Shown: positions 24,867 through 29,291 of the stretch, in pieces | Layout of the letters: every line of letters begins with the position of its first letter | Numbering within the stretch: position 1 is the first letter of the stretch | Assembly (NCBI GenBank): GCA_031551765.1 | Contig: JAVBNC010000106.1 | Location: 1 to 29,291, forward strand | DNA: 29,291 bases | Source: JAVBNC01 sp031551765 | Lineage (GTDB): Bacteria > Desulfobacterota > Desulfovibrionia > Desulfovibrionales > Desulfovibrionaceae | Direction of reading: 5' to 3' | The notes under the pieces: model-generated | Told to the model about the DNA's origin: nothing | What the model saw: the letters and a program-made list of their open reading frames with translations, nothing else | Databases searched by the model: none | Made by a program: the position numbers and the translations under genes

Positions 24867-24991
24867 CTTTTATCCGCTCCGGGGCCGGTAAGATGCGTGA
24901 CCGGCAAAGCCGGATCACGCCCGGCCCCTACACTCCAAAGCGCTACCGCGCTGGCCTGCGCTTCGCTCCGGCCCCCTCCGGGGGTATAAGG
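24867..24991 (+). repeat. Module C structured repeat, copy 1
   Basis: ATCCGCTCCGGGGCCGG begins a 125-nt unit shared with 28920-29046. It folds as a nested hairpin (GGGGCCGG with CCGGCCCC; GCGTG plus CCGGC with GCCGG plus CACGC around AAA), a second hairpin AGCGC-TACC-GCGCT, and CCCCC-TCC-GGGGG before TATAAGG. A short module B remnant (GCCGAAGCCAT) sits between it and the mltA stop codon. Confidence 0.88.
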
Positions 24992-25050
24992 TAGGGGATT
25001 CCCTTTGACCCTGCGGCGGAATATCTCTGCTACTTTGGGCTTGCTTTTTA

Positions 25051-25089
25051 TTATTTACTAAATTAGTTAATGACTAATTTAGTAAATAA
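25051..25089. promoter_or_regulatory. Perfect 17-bp AT-rich dyad, probable operator or hairpin
   Basis: TTATTTACTAAATTAGT (25051-25067) and its exact inverse (25073-25089) flank a 5-nt loop. It is strikingly AT-rich in a GC-rich region and ends 17 nt before the next gene's ATG. A TTGCTT at 25041-25046 with TAGTTA at 25064-25069, 17 nt apart, would place a promoter -10 inside the dyad, fitting a repressor site; that is inference. Confidence 0.7.
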
Positions 25090-25106
25090 GTAGGATGGAG
25101 CCTGCC

Positions 25107-25586
25107 ATGAAAATCCCCGTCAATCTCAAGCACAAGCCTGTCATGTGCGCGGAAGGGTATGAAAATATTGACGGCCGGGACTCCGGCAAGTCGGAAGTCA
25201 AAGGCCTGTCCCTCGGCCTTGCGCAGTGGAACGAGCGGGGCAAGGTGGATATTTCCGCCAAAATCTGGCGCTACAGCGGGAAAAAGTGGTCCCGCCAGTC
25301 GGAGGAAATGCCCCTGCACCGCGTGCTGGACCTGGCCATTATGGTCTGCAAGGCCTATGGTTACTTCAAGGAAGCTTACCGCACGCCCGGCCTGTACAAC
25401 CCGGATGCCCCGGGCATGGGCGCGCTGGAGCTGCAGGGCGCGAAAGCGCCGCTCAGCGTGTGCGTGGACAACCCCATGATCGCGGAGGATATCCAGCTTT
25501 TCGCCCAGGCCCTGGGCAAGGATGGGGAACTCCTGGGCGAGCGCTTCCGCGTCTTGGCCGAGGCGTTGCGGGATATGGAGTATTAG
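25107..25586 (+). CDS. Small conserved-type hypothetical protein
   Basis: I cannot name this 159-residue protein with confidence; it may belong to a DUF6530-like family. It is soluble, without signal or membrane segment. The N-terminal half has KIPVNLKHKPVMCAEGYENI, DGRDSGKSEVKGLSLGLAQW, and WRYSGKKWSRQSEEMPLHRV; the centre has DLAIMVCKAYGYFKEAYRTPG. The ATG at 25107 is preferred because GGAG lies 6 nt upstream; an ATG at 25095 is too close to any ribosome binding site. It stands alone between mltA and the leu leader, behind a perfect AT-rich dyad. Confidence 0.78.
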   Translation: MKIPVNLKHKPVMCAEGYENIDGRDSGKSEVKGLSLGLAQWNERGKVDISAKIWRYSGKKWSRQSEEMPLHRVLDLAIMVCKAYGYFKEAYRTPGLYNPDAPGMGALELQGAKAPLSVCVDNPMIAEDIQLFAQALGKDGELLGERFRVLAEALRDMEY

Positions 25587-25659
25587 GCGGCGGGGCCGGG
25601 GACTCGTGTTCTCCGGCTCGTCAAAGGCAGCGGAGAAAAAATTATTTCGCCATCCCCCA

Positions 25660-25688
25660 TTGACACCCACCGCCGGTCTATGTATTTC
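25660..25688 (+). promoter_or_regulatory. Promoter of the leu operon leader
   Basis: TTGACA (25660-25665) is followed after 17 nt by TATTTC (25683-25688). Transcription would start near 25695, giving a leader of about 370 nt before leuA with a small open reading frame at its front. Confidence 0.55.
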
Positions 25689-25712
25689 TTTTTGTTACGA
25701 GGCACTGTTACT

Positions 25713-25835
25713 ATGTATTCGCATTGCGCCACCACTAAAGCCCTTTGTCTTCCGGTTCCCGGCACCGGGGCTTCTGCCGTGCGCAATAACACGTTCCTCG
25801 CTCTCTCCGGCCTCCTGCTAGCTATCCTAGGATAG
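25713..25835 (+). CDS. Putative leucine-rich leader peptide of the leu operon
   Basis: A 40-codon reading frame starts with ATG, 10 nt after a GAGG ribosome binding site (25699-25702). The last 13 residues before the stop read FLALSGLLLAILG, with six Leu codons, two of them CTA, a codon that is scarce in the neighbouring genes. The stop codon lies inside a perfect 20-bp palindrome (25819-25838) followed by a T-rich run. Together with leuA downstream this is the expected layout of transcription attenuation by ribosome stalling, here with the Leu codons within the 5' arm of the hairpin itself. Whether it is translated is inference; the C-terminus could also be read as a short hydrophobic segment. 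Confidence 0.6.
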   Translation: MYSHCATTKALCLPVPGTGASAVRNNTFLALSGLLLAILG

Positions 25836-25847
25836 CTATACCTTTTT
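25819..25847 (+). terminator. Putative leu attenuator hairpin
   Basis: TAGCTATCCTAGGATAGCTA is a perfect palindrome that folds as an 8-bp stem with a 4-nt loop, followed by TACC and TTTTT (25843-25847). The stem is AU-rich and so rather weak. It overlaps the last codons and stop of the leader frame. Confidence 0.55.
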
Positions 25848-25897
25848 CCCCCGCATATTCCGTGACGTACGGCTTTAAGCGCCAAACCAGGCGCATC

Positions 25898-26012
25898 CTG
25901 GAGCATTTTCGCTTTGAGATTGTCGCTTGACGGCAGGCAAAGCCCGCCTACGCCAATCTCGCGGCAAGGATTTGAGGACAAATCCTTGCGGAGCAGATTT
26001 CATCTGCTCCAG
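25898..26012 (+). repeat. Module D repeat, copy 2, with three hairpins
   Basis: The unit is bounded by CTGGAGCA (25898-25905) and its inverse TGCTCCAG (26005-26012). Inside are the TTTCGCTTTGAGATTG arm shared with copy 1, a perfect hairpin GCAAGGATTTG-AGGA-CAAATCCTTGC (25964-25989) and GGAGCAGAT-TTC-ATCTGCTCC (25990-26010). It separates the attenuator from the leuA ribosome binding site. Confidence 0.75.
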
Positions 26013-26063
26013 TGTATTTTCACCATCGGGACCGCTACCCGCAGTCCCCTAAGGAGGACTGCC

Positions 26064-27593
26064 ATGTCCGAGCGAATTCTCATTTTTGACACCACCTTGC
26101 GTGACGGCGAACAGTCCCCCGGCGCGACCATGAACCTGGCGGAAAAAATCCGCCTGGCCAAGCAGCTGGAAGCCCTGGGCGTGGACATCATGGAAGCGGG
26201 CTTCCCGGCCGCCAGCCAGGGCGACTTTGACGCCGTGGCCGCCATTGCCAGGGAAGTGACCAACATTCAGGTGGCCGGTCTCGCCCGCGCCGCCAAAGAC
26301 GACATCGACAAGGCCTGGGGCGCGGTGAAGCATGCCAAGCACCCGCGCATCCACCTGTTCCTGGCCACGTCGCCCCTGCATATGGAGCACAAGCTGCGCA
26401 AAACCCCGGACCAGGTCATAGCCCAGATCCGCGAAAGCGTGGCCCATGCCGCGTCCTATACCAAGAACGTGGAGTTCTCCACGGAGGACGGCGGCCGCTC
26501 CGACCCGGATTTCCTGATCCGGGCCTGCATCGCGGCCGTGGAATCCGGGGCCACCACCCTGAACATTCCGGACACCGTGGGCTACACCCAGCCGGACGAG
26601 TTCGCCGCGCTCATTAAATATGTCATTGAAGGCGTGCGCAAACACCCGCAGGGCAAGGACGTGGTGTTCAGCGTGCACTGCCACAACGACCTGGGTCTGG
26701 CCGTGGCCAACACCCTGGCCGCGTTCCGGTCCGGGGCGCGCCAGGCGGAAGTGACCGTCAGCGGCATTGGCGAGCGCGCGGGCAACGCCTGCCTGGAAGA
26801 GCTGGTCATGGCGCTGACCGTGCGCAAAGACTACTACGGCTTTGAAACCGGCATCGTCACCGAACAGCTCTACCCTTCGGCGCGGTTGCTCTCCCGCATC
26901 ATCGGCCAGCCCATCCCCATGAACAAGCCCATCGTGGGGGCCAACGCGTTCGCGCACGAATCCGGCATTCACCAGGACGGCGTGCTCAAGCACCGGGGCA
27001 CCTACGAAATTATGGACCCCGCCGCCATCGGCCTGCCCAGCGGCGCGCTGGTCATGGGCAAGCATTCCGGCCGCCGCGCCCTGGCCTCCAAGCTGGAAGG
27101 CATGGGCTACAACCTCAAGCCGGAACAGATCGATATCGTGTTCGCGGCCATGAAAAAGCTCGCGGATCTGAAAAAGGACGTTTTCGACGAGGACCTGGAA
27201 GCCCTGGTCCTGGAAGAAGTCTACCGTATCCCGGACAAGTACCGCCTGCAGCACATCAGCGTGCAGGCCGGGGATTCCGGCCTGCCGCCCACGGCCGCCG
27301 TGGTTATGGATGTGGACGGAGAAACCAAACGCCACGCGGCGTTCGGCGTGGGCCCCATAGACGCCCTGTTCGGCACCATAGCCGCCATTGTGGGCAACAA
27401 CTGCAAGTTGGAGCAGTACCAGGTCAACGCCATCACCGGCGGGGCGGACGCCCAGGGCGAGGTGACGGTGCGCCTTTCCAGGAACGGGGATACCGCCGTG
27501 GGACGCGGCTCGCACCCGGATGTCATCAACGCCAGCGCTCGGGCCTATATCAACGCCCTCAACCGCCTGGCCAAAAAACAAGAGGAACGTTGA
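26064..27593 (+). CDS. leuA: 2-isopropylmalate synthase
   Basis: A 509-residue enzyme condensing acetyl-CoA and 2-oxoisovalerate, the first committed step of leucine synthesis. The catalytic barrel has FDTTLRDGEQSPGATM at 8-23, FSTEDGGRSDPDF, the metal motif VHCHNDLGLAVANT, and GIGERAGNACLEEL; FAHESGIHQDGVLKH follows. The C-terminal allosteric domain (about 390-509) fits leucine feedback control. AAGGAGG at 26051-26057 lies 6 nt before the ATG. leuC begins 1 nt after the stop, so translation is likely coupled. Full length and intact. Confidence 0.98.
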   Translation: MSERILIFDTTLRDGEQSPGATMNLAEKIRLAKQLEALGVDIMEAGFPAASQGDFDAVAAIAREVTNIQVAGLARAAKDDIDKAWGAVKHAKHPRIHLFLATSPLHMEHKLRKTPDQVIAQIRESVAHAASYTKNVEFSTEDGGRSDPDFLIRACIAAVESGATTLNIPDTVGYTQPDEFAALIKYVIEGVRKHPQGKDVVFSVHCHNDLGLAVANTLAAFRSGARQAEVTVSGIGERAGNACLEELVMALTVRKDYYGFETGIVTEQLYPSARLLSRIIGQPIPMNKPIVGANAFAHESGIHQDGVLKHRGTYEIMDPAAIGLPSGALVMGKHSGRRALASKLEGMGYNLKPEQIDIVFAAMKKLADLKKDVFDEDLEALVLEEVYRIPDKYRLQHISVQAGDSGLPPTAAVVMDVDGETKRHAAFGVGPIDALFGTIAAIVGNNCKLEQYQVNAITGGADAQGEVTVRLSRNGDTAVGRGSHPDVINASARAYINALNRLAKKQEER

Positions 27594-27594
27594 A

Positions 27595-28866
27595 ATGGCT
27601 CTCACCCTCGCACAGAAAATATTGGCGAAACACGCCAAGGACGCCGCTTCGGAAAAAGACCTGGAGGCGGGCAACATGCTCACCTGCCGCCTCTCCCTGG
27701 TGCTGGCCAACGACATTACCGGCCCCTTGTGCGTCAACGCCTTCCGGGACATGGGCGCGACCCGCGTTTTCGACAAGGACAAAGTCGTCCTGGTCATGGA
27801 CCACTTTGTGCCCCAGAAGGACATCGATTCCGCCGAGCAGGTCATGATCTCCCGCGCCTTCGCGGCGGAACAGGGCCTGACCCACTATTACGAAGGCGGC
27901 GACGCCGGGGTGGAGCACGCCCTGCTCCCGGAAACCGGCCTGGTCGGTCCCGGCGACCTGGTCATCGGCGCGGACAGCCACACCTGCACTTACGGCGGCG
28001 TGGGCGCCTTCGCCACGGGCATGGGGTCCACGGACGTGGCCGCGGGCATGGCCCTGGGCGAAACCTGGTTCAAGGTGCCGCCCAGCATCCGCGTGCGTTT
28101 TGACGGTACACTGCGCCCCTTTGTCGGCGGCAAGGACCTTATCCTCTGGCTCATCAGCCAGATCGGCGTGGACGGCGCGCGCTACAAGGCCCTGGAGTTC
28201 ACCGGCTCCGCCATTGACTCGCTGCCCGTGGAAGGCCGTCTGACCATGGCCAACATGGCCATTGAAGCGGGCGGCAAGGCCGGTCTGTTCGCGGCGGACG
28301 CCGCCACCCTGGCCTACTGCGCCGCCGCCGGGCGCACGGGCGACGCCATGATCGCCGCCGACCCCGGCGCCGTTTACGACCGCGAAGTCGCCTGCGACGT
28401 CTCCTCCATGGAGCCGCAAGTGGCCTGCCCGCATCTGCCGGAAAACGTGAAGCCCGTCAGCGAAGTCAAAGACGTGCCCATCAACCAGGTCATCATCGGT
28501 TCCTGCACCAACGGCCGCATCAGCGACATGCGCGCCGCCGCCGAAGTGCTCAAGGGCCGTAAGGTCAAGAAAGGCCTGCGCTGCATCGTGCTGCCCGCCA
28601 CGCCCACGATATGGAAAGCCGCGCTCAAGGAAGGTCTTATCGAGACCTTTATGGAATCCGGCTGCGTGGTCGGGCCCGCCACCTGCGGCCCGTGTTTGGG
28701 TGGCCACATGGGCATTCTCGCGGGCGGCGAAAAAGCCCTGTCCACCACCAACCGCAACTTCAAAGGCCGCATGGGCAGCCTGGAGTCCGAAGTCTATCTC
28801 GCCAACCCCGCCGTGGCCGCCGCCACGGCCGTCACTGGCGTGATTTGCCATCCTGGGAAGTTGTAA
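27595..28866 (+). CDS. leuC: 3-isopropylmalate dehydratase large subunit
   Basis: A 423-residue aconitase-family subunit that isomerises isopropylmalate with the small subunit LeuD. DSHTCTYGGVGAFATGMGSTD carries the substrate region and the [4Fe-4S] ligands are the Cys in IGSCTNGRISDM and the pair in TCGPCLGGHMG. The length is that of the shorter, archaeal/HacA-like type rather than the 460-470-residue enterobacterial form. AGAGGAA overlaps the end of leuA. Composite element copy IV begins at its stop codon, and a ribosome binding site at the window edge suggests leuD comes next. Confidence 0.97.
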   Translation: MALTLAQKILAKHAKDAASEKDLEAGNMLTCRLSLVLANDITGPLCVNAFRDMGATRVFDKDKVVLVMDHFVPQKDIDSAEQVMISRAFAAEQGLTHYYEGGDAGVEHALLPETGLVGPGDLVIGADSHTCTYGGVGAFATGMGSTDVAAGMALGETWFKVPPSIRVRFDGTLRPFVGGKDLILWLISQIGVDGARYKALEFTGSAIDSLPVEGRLTMANMAIEAGGKAGLFAADAATLAYCAAAGRTGDAMIAADPGAVYDREVACDVSSMEPQVACPHLPENVKPVSEVKDVPINQVIIGSCTNGRISDMRAAAEVLKGRKVKKGLRCIVLPATPTIWKAALKEGLIETFMESGCVVGPATCGPCLGGHMGILAGGEKALSTTNRNFKGRMGSLESEVYLANPAVAAATAVTGVICHPGKL

Positions 28867-29275
28867 AAGGCAATTTTGTCTAAGCCAATCAAGATACAGA
28901 GCAGGGCGCTGCCCTGCGGCTTTCATCCGCTCCGGGGCCGGTAAGATGCGTGACCGGCAAAGCCGGATCACGCCCGGCCCCTGCGCTCCATAGGCCCTAG
29001 CGGGCCTGGCCTGCGCTACGCTCCGGCCCCCTCCGGGGGTATAAGGAAGGCCCAAATCAAAGGGCTATGTGGTGCTTACGTACTGGCGGTGCTGGCTTGA
29101 AAGGGGAACAGGCCCCTGAAATGAAACGACGCTGAATCAACGAGACGGCCTCCCATACCACCCTGATAAAGTTCTTTGGAAGGGGGTTGGGGGTCCGGGG
29201 GAAGGGGGGAACCCCGCCCAGGCCGTGCCTGTTCCTTCCAAGAAAGGTTTCCCCCGTCCCCCGGCCGCCGGCGGC
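28865..29275 (+). repeat. Composite intergenic element, copy IV (B head + C + middle + A)
   Basis: AAGGCAATTTTGTCTAAGCC at the leuC stop is the module B head, followed by GCAGGGCGCTGCCCTGC and then module C in place of the rest of B. The middle resumes near 29069 with ACTGGCGGTGCTGGCTTGAA, comparable to copy II, then ACCCTGATAAAGTTCTTTGG and a hairpin of CCGGGGGAAGGGGGGAACC with its approximate inverse at 29250-29270. No gene is seen in this 425-nt stretch. Confidence 0.85.
28920..29046 (+). repeat. Module C structured repeat, copy 2
   Basis: Near identical to 24867-24991 over the first 60 nt and the last 40 nt. The second hairpin is AGGCCC-TAGC-GGGCCT here against AGCGC-TACC-GCGCT in copy 1, both flanked by CC and GG: the stem is kept while its bases change. 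It is nested inside composite copy IV. Confidence 0.88.
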
Positions 29276-29281
29276 AGTCTT

Positions 29282-29288
29282 AAAGGAG
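29282..29288 (+). promoter_or_regulatory. Ribosome binding site of the next gene, probably leuD
   Basis: AAAGGAG lies just before the end of the window, correctly placed for a start codon a few bases beyond it. leuD normally follows leuC. Confidence 0.5.
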
Positions 29289-29291
29289 CTA

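Noticed and set aside
4061..26012. Module D or B considered as a CRISPR repeat
   Set aside because: Copies are single, far apart and in both orientations, with no regular spacers.
26049..27845. Long minus-strand open frames opposite leuA and leuC
   Set aside because: Antisense to two fully conserved enzymes and rich in His/Gly/Val without domains.

Overview
The window is a GC-rich bacterial chromosome segment of about 29 kb with ordinary housekeeping and metabolic genes and an unusual density of dispersed palindromic repeats. Protein types and gene order suggest a sulfate-reducing Desulfobacterota of the Desulfovibrio group. The clues are a Desulfovibrio-type SH3/NlpC-P60 lipoprotein, a yicC-remA-gmk-pyrF cluster and a bacterial PFK-2/FBPase-2. 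This assignment is an inference from families, not a database match. No phage, transposase, CRISPR, rRNA or complete tRNA gene was seen.

Layout. 1-2910 (+): malQ and a bifunctional 6-phosphofructo-2-kinase/fructose-2,6-bisphosphatase. 2911-4830 (+): an orphan ModA-like binding lipoprotein with a structured leader, then a Crp/Fnr regulator. 5153-6175 (-): an Elp3-like radical SAM protein. 6292-7321 (+): a HIT protein and an IHF/HU protein ending in a strong terminator. 7519-14503 (-): a tightly packed cluster transcribed yicC, remA, gmk, pyrF, TPR gene, HDOD gene, recJ, rlpA, with several 4-8 base start/stop overlaps. 14622-21670 (-): recD2, an NlpC/P60 lipoprotein, mtaB and a 500-residue membrane protein of unknown function. 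21963-23554 (-): an amidohydrolase and a YbgC-type thioesterase. 23672-25586 (+): mltA and a small conserved hypothetical. 25660-29291 (+): the leu operon (leuA, leuC, ribosome binding site of the next gene) behind a long leader that appears to encode a leucine-rich attenuator peptide.

The most notable content lies between and partly inside the genes. At least four repeat families recur. Module A is a long purine/pyrimidine hairpin preceded by a GATAAAGTTTTT-like box. Module B is a palindrome headed by GGCAATTTTGTCGAAGCC. A and B join through a middle segment into a composite element of about 300 bp, which occurs in both orientations (4832-5152, 19131-19422, 22985-23143 partial, 28865-29275 interrupted). 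Module C is a roughly 125 nt multi-hairpin unit (24867-24991, 28920-29046) whose two copies keep one hairpin while changing its sequence. Module D is a hairpin unit at 4061-4140 and 25898-26012. Module B begins at or within a few bases of the stop codon of three genes, forms the apparent N-terminus of the NlpC/P60 lipoprotein, and sits in frame inside mtaB as about 31 extra residues between its two main domains. This resembles in principle the gene-invading palindromic elements of Rickettsia, but the sequence family is one I do not recognise.

Functionally the window covers glucan and glycolytic control (malQ, PFK-2/FBPase-2), nucleotide synthesis (gmk, pyrF), RNA modification and decay (mtaB, yicC, the Elp3-like protein), DNA repair (recJ, recD2), cell wall turnover (rlpA, mltA, NlpC/P60) and leucine synthesis.
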